From Streptomyces sp. NRRL F-6131 (GTDB lineage Bacteria; Actinomycetota; Actinomycetes; Streptomycetales; Streptomycetaceae): 51,520 nucleotides of DNA. The position numbers and the translations under genes were made by a program. This document shows positions 8,201 to 14,250 of the stretch, in pieces. Below the pieces are notes generated by a model. That model made no database searches. It had not been told where the DNA came from and saw only the letters and a program-made list of their open reading frames with translations. Where the stretch lies: the NCBI GenBank assembly GCA_000719695.1, contig JOHN01000068.1, forward strand, positions 1 to 51,520, written 5' to 3'. Numbering within the stretch: the first letter of the stretch is position 1; the number at the start of each line of letters is the position of its first letter.

Positions 8201-10207
8201 CTCGCCCTGGTCGACGGCGACCTGATCCCGCTGGCGGCCCCGCTGGGCATCGGCCGGATCGACGTCTACGAGCACGGTGGCGACAGCCACGTCGCACGGC
8301 GGTACGGGCGGATCGACCTGTACGCGGTGCTGCCCGGGGCGGAGGCCGACGGGCGGAACGCGGGCAGCGGCAACCGCTTCGTCGCGGTCCGGCCCGACGG
8401 GCGGATCCTGATCCAGATGAAGGACCTGGACTGGACGCTGATGGGTTATCTCGATCGCAGGACCGGAACGTTCCTGACCCCCGCGGAGGTGGCCGAGGCG
8501 GCCTCCGCACGGTCGGCCGACACCGCGGCGGACTCCGTCGAGGTCAGTGAGGTGGTGGCAGTGATGGGAAAAGCTGAGGCCGGCGCGGCTGGTGGGCCGA
8601 CGCCGGTGACCACGGACCCCCAGCCCGCCACGAACGGGGCCGCCGGCACGGCCGTCGGTACGGACGCGGGCACGGCCGTCGGCACGGACGCGGGCACGGC
8701 CGTCGACACGGCCGTCGACACGGCCGTCGACACGGACGCGGGCAAGGCCGTCGGCGCTGCCCAGCGGGGCGCGGAGCCGGGTCCGGCGGTGGCCACGGTC
8801 GTCGCCGCCCCCGAGCGGCGCCCGGCCCGGCGCTCCGCGCCCGCCGTGGCGCGGCTCGCCCGCCCCGCCCCGGGGCCGCGCGGACTGCGGACCGTCCCCG
8901 GCAACCTGCGGAAGTTCCAGCGCAACGCGCCCGCCCTGTTCACCGAGCTCAGCCGGTCCTACGGCGACATGGTGCGGCTGCCGCTGGGCTACTTCACCGT
9001 CCACCTCAACTACCACCCGGACAACATCAAGTACGTCCTCCAGGACAACAACCAGAACTACGTCCGCGGCAAGGGCTACGACGCCTTCAAGATCTTCATG
9101 GGGATGGGCCTGCTCACCCTCGACGGGGACGAGTGGAAGCAGCACCGCCGGGTGGTGAACCCGCTGTTCCACAAGACCGCCATCGACAACATGGCGACCA
9201 CCATGACCGACTCGACCACACTGGTGCTCGACCGGTGGGCGCGGGCGGGCGCCGACAAGGCCGGCATCGACGTGGTGCCGGAGATGATGGACCTCACCCT
9301 GGGGGCCCTCGGCAAGGTCATGTTCGACACCGACCTCCACCCGCTCAGCGACCGGGTGGGGCCGGCGATGGTCACCTCCATCGAGGCCATGGTCTTCCGC
9401 GGCACGCTCAACCAGCTGACCCCCGAGTTCGTCCCGATCCCGTACAACCGGCGCATCCGCCAGGCGCGCAAGGTGATGTACGACGTGGTGGACGGCATCG
9501 TCGACGCGCACCGGGCGGGCCGGCACGAGGGGCTGACCGACCTGGTCAGCCTGCTCCTCCAGGCCCGCGACGAGAGCGGCGGCGAGTGGACCCGGCAGCA
9601 GGTCCGGGACGAGATCATGACGGTCTTCATGGCCGGTCACGAGACCACCGGCACCGGTCTGGCCTGGGCGCTGTACGAACTCGCCAAGGACCCGCAGGCG
9701 CAGGAGCGGCTGCACGAGGAGGTCGAGCGGGTGCTCGGCGGGCGCACGCCCACCATCGAGGACCTGCCCAAGCTCCCGTACGCCCGGATGGTCACCGACG
9801 AGACCCTGCGGCTGCACCCGCCGATCTGGGTGTACCCGCGCGACGCGGTCGCGGAGGACGACGTCAACGGCTGGCACGTGCCGGCCGGCGGCAGCGTCTT
9901 CATGGTCCCGTACGTCACCCACCGGCACCCGGACTACTGGGTGGACCCGGAGCGCTTCGACCCGGAGCGCTTCAGCGAGCAGAACCGGGCCCAGCAGCCC
10001 CGGTACGCCTACTTCCCGTTCGGCGGCGGTCAGCGCAAGTGCATCGGCAACCAGATGGCGCTGGTGCAGACGCACCTGACGCTGGCCATGGTCGCCCAGC
10101 GCTTCCGGCTGCGGCTGGTCCCCGACCACCCGCTGACGCTCGGCACGCTGGTCTCCTTCCGCCCGGTGGATGGCATCCGCCTCGTCGTGGAGCCCAGGGA
10201 GCGCTGA
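2264..10207 (+). CDS. Megasynthase: FabL-like SDR (ER)-KS-CLF-KR-DH-cytochrome P450
   Basis: A single 2647-residue frame. Residues 8-260 are an SDR with a TGGARNVG nucleotide loop and a Tyr158-x6-Lys165 pair, the spacing of FabI/FabL enoyl reductases rather than the YxxxK of ketoreductases. An acidic EQDE repeat linker follows (278-290). The KS (377-832) has Cys581, His715 and His755. A second KS-like domain (853 to about 1180) has Phe1031 in place of the Cys, as in chain-length factors. The KR (about 1225-1727) has GGGRGIT and Tyr1634. The DH (1760-2075) has His1794 and Asp1972. A repeat-rich linker (about 2080-2195) leads to a P450 with AGHETT (2457-2462), ExxR (2513-2516) and heme Cys2593 in FGGGQRKCIG. 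Homology to PUFA synthase subunits is clear for KS, CLF, KR and DH. The GTG start overlaps the upstream stop; GTG 2273 is an alternative. An internal ATG at 8564 could also start a free P450. Confidence 0.88.
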   Translation: MSPVSQELQGKIALVTGGARNVGKVIAKRLAADGALVVINHLHSPGPARETAEEIERVGGRAHVIRASVAVRGQVDRMFDEIEERFGGLDILVNNAANGALVPGGDVTEQLLDRALNTNLKGGLACAQRAAALMARRGGGSIVNLSTLGGGQFVMANYLACGPAKAAVEAMTRYLAVDYARDGIRVNTAAAGMLYSEVVGLFPDAERMQRATVEATPMGRLGHPEELAEVVAFLASPRSSWITGQVILADGGLSTGQALLSPPRALVEPVPPTVPVGEQDEEQDEEQDEERKRDAGNDNERERGAENDNGNGRGGAPVAAQAAPVTAAVQAAVTPRPAPVPAPVAPTVPADVLRADVAGPDAAATEVEDAAFDEDDEIAIVGMGIVVPGANDLDEYWHELMHGAERFVEIPADRWDNDKFHSADKRDEDKTYSKRSAFITDFVPHPQLARELAEAGTDPDAVESTTLWLRHSLLQAMEGVKHGPEDRCSFLVGYTADGSQHLEEATVRAGVLGRIAPILDGLGLSGADRAAALATVERRLAGHYPRSGPEPLQFFPHRVGLNAMRDVLPGSAELLLVDTACSSSLYAVDLGLKGLLEGRHDIAVCSGSFAVGPRGSILFAKLNGLSVSGEVRSLDKESDGVLFSDGAATVVLKRLSRARRDGDRVLATLRSFGSSSDGKGKAIYAPSAAGQKLAIRRALDRPGMDEVWPDWIVAHATGTPAGDLAEFTTLRETLGGHRPGRAPVVVTSNKSVIGHTGWAAGVASLIEVVLGFRHDVIPPQHRFTETPADFAIGESNLVVPTEAVPWPRGGRRRTAAVSGFGFGGTNAHLVVQEPPAAAPARSRVPARTPETTQRIAIVARTAHVPGTESADELASWLGRSGPADVSFGDTYPLPSFQQVRMPPGMMRGIDRCQLMILKCAHRLRDSLGSFWEDNSETTGVVLGHLGATRNATLYAMRCYLDDLTIALEADDSLASAPWLPEALELLRTEVRRLVPPSNEDSFPGMMPNVIPARVANYFDLKGLNMTVDTGFTSTLSAIDVAIRYLRQGELTMALVGGINGNSTDEVRQLLDEALDGRSVLAEGAFLFALVTEETAAAAGLEVLGYLDTPLAEPEPAARPVPTVECGAVRTGREACYLGAEGAIGILQALAKEPADRDTLVVCRGENGAPDLTVRVSAPLSAAAPATEAESHVPSAFYDERNYDDHHPLLVGRHVPGLTGTPGEPVRAEVPFWPAEPTVVLTDRPETVTAAGAPAGTLVLSTVPGGPGVRHVSDAEALEGLLDAADPQRRIRHIRVVTDLSGADTAGPAEAEALGALHELVFLTVQQRHEALADEAGGASCVGLFLGAMTDRTPHPFTGMFTGLFKVIHLEYEPRCVAYALVTDEREAATGAAQAERESAFRRGVPSAFYDGGRRLTVTLAEEPGELVPPGEAALGPDSVVVAVGGGRGITAELLAEVARHFRPRVYVLGSNPVDSHPAEYLDLDDEAFAKGRADYIRRQLALKTGRNPAQLNRAYERIGQARVIRANLRRIAEHSGAGAVHYVPCDVTDRDQVTAAMDRIHAEAGRIDLLVNAAGLNRSAPIATKSLAEFRQVRDLKVLGYFNLKHALRGRPPRAWCNFGSLLGMTGQVGEADYASGNDFLGAAATYAHQVLGTHEFTVGWTLWGEVGLGANELTKAYFEKSGLYSAMSTAEGVHHFVRELNLVKPSPYTVHLGDAERRAVERLLPGFLNPGAPRGGTDLAPPQAPVRPVPERPAAAEPPVLPFYLGEVVERSADAVTFERVFDLEKDDYLAHHRVGDAPTLPGTFVTEIAFEAASWLVPDLKVYAFEDLRFHHFLKVRASDRAGLRKKIRAEVVERRADLGQAVVAVRITHDVVAPNGTVLVKDRLHFEVRVLMAGDLPDAPHWKAWHPAAETPVPDPYHSPGSPVLLTDLFVSTTDTRLHPDGKRATYDLELPADHRVFGSFGIPVVLLDGLARTGVLALVDGDLIPLAAPLGIGRIDVYEHGGDSHVARRYGRIDLYAVLPGAEADGRNAGSGNRFVAVRPDGRILIQMKDLDWTLMGYLDRRTGTFLTPAEVAEAASARSADTAADSVEVSEVVAVMGKAEAGAAGGPTPVTTDPQPATNGAAGTAVGTDAGTAVGTDAGTAVDTAVDTAVDTDAGKAVGAAQRGAEPGPAVATVVAAPERRPARRSAPAVARLARPAPGPRGLRTVPGNLRKFQRNAPALFTELSRSYGDMVRLPLGYFTVHLNYHPDNIKYVLQDNNQNYVRGKGYDAFKIFMGMGLLTLDGDEWKQHRRVVNPLFHKTAIDNMATTMTDSTTLVLDRWARAGADKAGIDVVPEMMDLTLGALGKVMFDTDLHPLSDRVGPAMVTSIEAMVFRGTLNQLTPEFVPIPYNRRIRQARKVMYDVVDGIVDAHRAGRHEGLTDLVSLLLQARDESGGEWTRQQVRDEIMTVFMAGHETTGTGLAWALYELAKDPQAQERLHEEVERVLGGRTPTIEDLPKLPYARMVTDETLRLHPPIWVYPRDAVAEDDVNGWHVPAGGSVFMVPYVTHRHPDYWVDPERFDPERFSEQNRAQQPRYAYFPFGGGQRKCIGNQMALVQTHLTLAMVAQRFRLRLVPDHPLTLGTLVSFRPVDGIRLVVEPRER
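3095..3130 (+). repeat. Three 12-bp tandem repeats coding an acidic linker
   Basis: Three copies of gagcaggacgag encode EQDE repeats between the SDR and KS domains, followed by an Arg/Asp/Asn-rich tail. This is a flexible interdomain linker, and its copy number probably varies between strains. Confidence 0.8.
8645..8755 (+). repeat. 24-bp and 12-bp tandem repeats in the DH-P450 linker
   Basis: Units built from acggccgtcggcacggacgc are followed by three shorter acggccgtcgac units. They encode an Ala/Gly/Thr/Asp/Val-rich flexible stretch between the dehydratase and the P450. All units are multiples of three, so copy changes would keep the frame. Confidence 0.75.
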
Positions 10208-10214
10208 CCCGCCG

Positions 10215-12734
10215 ATGACACTCAAGGAACCGATCACCCTCGCGGAGGCCCTGGCCCCGCCGGTGGTGGACTACCCGGAGGACGGATCGGTGCGCCCGGT
10301 GCGGCGCCACGTGTGGGAGCCGGTGGAGACCGCCGCGCTCCCGCCGGGCGCCGCCCCCGGGCTCCGCGGACGCTCGATCGCGGTGGTCGGTGGCCGGGAG
10401 GCCACCGCCGCCGCGGTCGGCGCGGCACTGACCGCCGCCGGGGCGACCGTGCACCGGCTCGCCCCGCCCGCCGGGGGACAGCACGGCGGCTTCACCGGGG
10501 CCGCCGCCGCCCTGCACGCCGCGGCCGGGCGGATCGACGGGATCGTCGACCTCAACGTCGAGGAGTCCTTCGACCGCAGCGGTCCGGACGGCTGGGAGGG
10601 CCCGTTCCGGCAGACGGTCGCGATGCTCCAGGCCTGCTTCGCGGACTGGATCACCGAGACCGACGCCGTGCGGCTCTTCTACCTGCCGGTCACCTGGCTG
10701 GGCGGCCGGATGGGCTTCGGCCCGGACCGGATCGAGCAGCCGCTCGGCGGCCTCTGGGCGGGTCTCGCCAAGGGCCTGCCCCGGGAGGTCCCGAACTGCA
10801 ACATCCGGATCCTCGACCTCACCGCCGAGCACTCGGCGGAGGAGATCGGCGAGCTGGTGAGCCGGGAGCTGTACCGCTGGGGCGCGTTCGAGATCGGCCA
10901 CCACGCCGGCCGTCGCTACAGCCTGCGGGCCCGCCACGCGCAGCCCGGCCCGCCGGTCCGCGCGCTGCGGCCCGGCGACACCGTGGTGATGTCCGGCGGC
11001 GGGCGGGGCATCGGCCACGCGCTGGCCCGCTCGCTCGCCGAGGAGTTCGGCGCCCGGGTCGTGGTCAGCGGCCGCGGCGCGGCGCCCGACGCGGACGCCA
11101 CCCCGGCGCTGGCCCTGAGCGAGCAGGACTTCCGTCGCCACCGCGACGAGCGGCTGCGCGAGGCGGTGGCCGCCCGCCGGGTGCCGCAGGTCCGCGGCGA
11201 GCTGGAGAAGCTGGCACAGGACCGCGAGCTGTGGGCCAACCTCTCCTCGGCCCGCGAGGACGGTCTGCGGATCGACTACGTGCAGTGCGACATCACCGAT
11301 CCCGAGCAGGTCGCCCGGCTGGTCGACGAGGCCGGCGACCGGCTGGCGGGGATCGTCCACAACGCCGGGGTGGACGTGCCGGTGCGGCTGCCGGGCAAGA
11401 CCGAGCAGATCGTCTCGCTGGTCGTCCGGGTCAAGGTCGGGGGCTTCCTCAACCTGCTGCGGGCGGTGGCGGACCGGCCGCCGCTGGCGTTCTTCTGCAG
11501 CGTCGGCTCGCTGACCGGCCGCTGGGGCGGCATGGTCGGCCAGCTCGACTACGGGGCCGCCAACGAGGCGCTGAGCCGGCTCGGGCTGTGGGCCTCGCAG
11601 GACGGCGAGCAGCCGGGCCGGGTCCGGCGCACGCCGGTGTCCACGGTCTGCTGGCCGACCTGGGAACGCCTCGGGATGATCACCAACTACGAGGCGACGC
11701 TGCGCTACATGTCGGCGGTGGACGTTCGCGAGGGCCTGTACCACTGGAAGCGCGAGCTGTTCTCCGGCGGCAGCGGCGAGTCGACGTTCATCGGCGACGT
11801 CGGCCCGGCGATGCTGCCGTCGGTGCTGCGCGGCTACCAGCAGGACACCGGGCTGCCCGGCATCGAGCGGCTCGCCGCGAGCCGCTACTACCTGGGCGAG
11901 CCGCTGGAGTTCCGGCCGTACGGGGCGATCACCACGGCGCACCTGCTGCCGGCCGGGGAGCTGCCGTGCTGCGACGACTTCCGGGTGGACGGCGAGCCCG
12001 CGCTGCCGGTCTCGCTCTGCCTGGAGTACCTGAGGACGGCCGGGGACTGGGTGCTGCCGGAGAACGGCGACCAACTGCGGTTCGCCGAACTGCGGGACCT
12101 GGACGTGGACCTGCGGGAGCTGCGGGTCGGCCCCGGCCGGCGGACGGCCGCGCTGGTCCGGCGCGCCGAGGGCCGCTGGACCGGGGACGGCGACTGGCGG
12201 GTCGCGGTGACCCTGGAGCGGGACGGCCGACGGCTGGCCACCGCCGAACTGGTCTACCGGGCCGGGGAGGTGTCGCCGGAGAAGGCGCCGGTGCCGCCGA
12301 CCGGCGCCCTGGGCGCCGAGGACGTGGCGCCGCCCGCGCGGGGCGGTGCGCTGGGCTGGACCGGGCACGCCTTCCGGCTGGCCGCCTGGCAGCGGGACGC
12401 GGTGGGCGGCCGGCTGTACGGGCTGGCGGAACCCGGCCGGACGGCCGATCTGCTGCTCGCCTCGCCCGCGCCCGGTTCCACCCTCCCGCTCAACCAGGTG
12501 GAGAACCTGCTGCGGGCAGCCTGGTCCGCGCAGGCCCAGGAGGCACCGGGCACCGGGGCCGGCGACGTGCGGCGGCTCACGGTGGAGCGGCTGTCCGTCG
12601 CGCCGTCGGCCGGGGAGGGCGCCGTCCTGCTGGTCGGCACCCCGGACGGCCGCGACTGGACCGGGCAGTACCCCGTCGAACTCTTCGAGGCCTGCCCGGT
12701 GGTGCTCCGGGTGACCGGCCTGCGGTACCGCTGA
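10215..12734 (+). CDS. Ketoreductase plus degenerate dehydratase-like protein
   Basis: An 839-residue PUFA/PKS-type protein seven bases downstream of the megasynthase. Residues 30-245 look like a structural KR half. Residues 250-560 are a catalytic KR with a SGGGRGIG nucleotide loop, a Ser in CSVGSL, and Tyr446 in DYGAAN. Residues 570-830 resemble a double hot-dog dehydratase, but the first-half motif HxxxGxxxxP reads F589-x3-G-x4-P, and the Asp expected in the second half appears to be Asn in LPLNQVENLL. The KR is therefore predicted active and the DH inactive, perhaps a structural partner or acyl-binding module for the DH of the megasynthase. ATG 10215 follows aggga at 10197-10201. Why the system needs a second KR is not clear. 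Confidence 0.82.
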   Translation: MTLKEPITLAEALAPPVVDYPEDGSVRPVRRHVWEPVETAALPPGAAPGLRGRSIAVVGGREATAAAVGAALTAAGATVHRLAPPAGGQHGGFTGAAAALHAAAGRIDGIVDLNVEESFDRSGPDGWEGPFRQTVAMLQACFADWITETDAVRLFYLPVTWLGGRMGFGPDRIEQPLGGLWAGLAKGLPREVPNCNIRILDLTAEHSAEEIGELVSRELYRWGAFEIGHHAGRRYSLRARHAQPGPPVRALRPGDTVVMSGGGRGIGHALARSLAEEFGARVVVSGRGAAPDADATPALALSEQDFRRHRDERLREAVAARRVPQVRGELEKLAQDRELWANLSSAREDGLRIDYVQCDITDPEQVARLVDEAGDRLAGIVHNAGVDVPVRLPGKTEQIVSLVVRVKVGGFLNLLRAVADRPPLAFFCSVGSLTGRWGGMVGQLDYGAANEALSRLGLWASQDGEQPGRVRRTPVSTVCWPTWERLGMITNYEATLRYMSAVDVREGLYHWKRELFSGGSGESTFIGDVGPAMLPSVLRGYQQDTGLPGIERLAASRYYLGEPLEFRPYGAITTAHLLPAGELPCCDDFRVDGEPALPVSLCLEYLRTAGDWVLPENGDQLRFAELRDLDVDLRELRVGPGRRTAALVRRAEGRWTGDGDWRVAVTLERDGRRLATAELVYRAGEVSPEKAPVPPTGALGAEDVAPPARGGALGWTGHAFRLAAWQRDAVGGRLYGLAEPGRTADLLLASPAPGSTLPLNQVENLLRAAWSAQAQEAPGTGAGDVRRLTVERLSVAPSAGEGAVLLVGTPDGRDWTGQYPVELFEACPVVLRVTGLRYR

Positions 12735-12816
12735 CGCGGACGGTCCGACGCCGGCCGTCCGACACCGACCATTCGCCGTGCCGGAGGGCACGGCACGACA
12801 CCACCAGGGGGATCCG

Positions 12817-14250
12817 TTGACCACGATCGTTGACCGGTCGAGCGCCTATTGCGTCGTGGGCGCCGGGGCAGGCGGTCTGGCCGCCGGCAAGAACCTGCGC
12901 GAGTTCGGCATCGAGTTCGACGTGATCGAGCGCGCCGACGACGTGGGCGGCAACTGGTACGGCGGCAACACCTACAGCGCGGCCTACGACTCGGTCCACC
13001 TCATCACGTCCAAGCCGTACATCCAGTACGACGACTTCCCGATCCCCGCGCACTTCCCGACCTACCTGGGCCGGGAGCACGCGCACGCCTACCTCCGGTC
13101 GTACGCCGAGCACTTCGGGGTGTACGAGCACGTCGAGTTCAGCCGCACGGTGGAGTCGGTCGAGCGCCGGGACGGCTCGCCGGACTGGTACGTCACCCTC
13201 GACGGGGGCGAAGTGCGCCGCTACGCCGGGGTGGTGATCGCCAACGGTCACAACTGGAGCCCCCGGTACCCGGAGTACCCCGGGAAGTTCGACGGGGAGG
13301 TCCTCCACTCCTGCGAGTACCGGGACCCGGCGCCGCTGCGCGGCAAGCGGGTGCTGGTGGTGGGCGGCGGGACCTCGGGCTGCGACATCGCGGTGGAGTC
13401 CTCGCAGAACGCCGCCTCGACCTCGCTGAGCATCCGACGGGGCTGCTACTACTGGCCGAAGTACCTGTTCGGGATGCCCACCGACGTGCTCTACGAGAAC
13501 GTCCTGAAATGGCGCATGCCCCGGCCGGTGGTGCGCTTCTTCGGTAGTCTCTTCCTGCGGCTCAACAGTGCCGGACGGCCGGAGCAGTACGGGCTGCCCA
13601 AGCCGTCACACAAGTTGCTTGAGGAGCATTTCGTCATCAATTCGACGCTGCTCTACCACCTGGGACACGGGGACATCGGGGCGAAGCCGGACATCGCCGA
13701 ACTCTGCGGCGACCGGGTGAAGTTCACGGACGGCAGCGAGGAGGCGTACGACGTCATCGTCTACGCCACCGGGTACCGGATGACCGAATTCCCGTTCATC
13801 GACCGCAAGCACCTGAACTGGAACGGGCGCACACCGCAATTGCACCTCAGCGCCTTCCACCCGGAGTACGACAACCTTTTTGTCATCGGATACTTCCAGA
13901 CCTCCACCGGCAACTGGCCGATCATGGATTACCAGTCCCAGCTCATGGCCCGCTACCTGCACCTGTTGCGCACCGACCCGCAGCGGGCGTCCTGGTTCAA
14001 GCAGGCCAAGGCCACGCCGATGGCGGCGGCCGAGCTGAACGGCGGCATCCAGTACTACGACTCCGAACGGCACTGGCTCCAGGTCGAGCACTTCTCCTAC
14101 CGGGCCCTGCTGCGCAAGCTGGTCCGCCGGATGAGGACCGACCCGCCGCCCGCGGCGCGCCACCGGGGCACCACGGCCGGAGCGGGCGGCACCGGGCCCG
14201 CGGAGCAGGCCAACGCGCCGGCGGCGACCCGGCTGAGGAGCCACGCATGA
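12817..14250 (+). CDS. Flavin-containing monooxygenase (FMO/BVMO-like)
   Basis: A 477-residue NADPH-dependent flavoprotein. The FAD-binding GAGAGG (15-20) is followed by VIERADDVGGNW. At 158 comes FDGEVLHSCEY, the FxGxxxHSxxY fingerprint of FMOs. A second GGGTSG (183-188) binds NADPH, and ATGY lies near residue 325. Relatives oxidise amines, sulfides or ketones, and Baeyer-Villiger insertion is also possible. The substrate is presumably the acyl product of the megasynthase, since the gene is coupled to the exporter by a 4-base overlap. The TTG start at 12817 is preferred over ATG 12778 because aggggg at 12806-12811 is ideally placed and the Rossmann fold begins right after it. Confidence 0.85.
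   Translation: MTTIVDRSSAYCVVGAGAGGLAAGKNLREFGIEFDVIERADDVGGNWYGGNTYSAAYDSVHLITSKPYIQYDDFPIPAHFPTYLGREHAHAYLRSYAEHFGVYEHVEFSRTVESVERRDGSPDWYVTLDGGEVRRYAGVVIANGHNWSPRYPEYPGKFDGEVLHSCEYRDPAPLRGKRVLVVGGGTSGCDIAVESSQNAASTSLSIRRGCYYWPKYLFGMPTDVLYENVLKWRMPRPVVRFFGSLFLRLNSAGRPEQYGLPKPSHKLLEEHFVINSTLLYHLGHGDIGAKPDIAELCGDRVKFTDGSEEAYDVIVYATGYRMTEFPFIDRKHLNWNGRTPQLHLSAFHPEYDNLFVIGYFQTSTGNWPIMDYQSQLMARYLHLLRTDPQRASWFKQAKATPMAAAELNGGIQYYDSERHWLQVEHFSYRALLRKLVRRMRTDPPPAARHRGTTAGAGGTGPAEQANAPAATRLRSHA

Noticed and set aside
774..12734. Enediyne PKS
   Set aside because: Enediyne synthases have KS-AT-ACP-KR-DH-PPT in one chain and a dedicated thioesterase with conserved unknown genes. Here the AT-ACP is separate, the PPTase is a separate gene, and the warhead genes are absent.
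774..12734. Canonical PUFA synthase (PfaA-D)
   Set aside because: There is no tandem ACP array, no FabA-type paired dehydratases and no PfaD. The fused P450 and FabL-type domain are foreign to that system.
12737..12761. Terminator between the KR-pseudoDH and monooxygenase genes
   Set aside because: Only a 7-bp stem (cggacgg/ccgtccg) is found in an 82-base gap inside an otherwise continuous operon. It is too weak to call.
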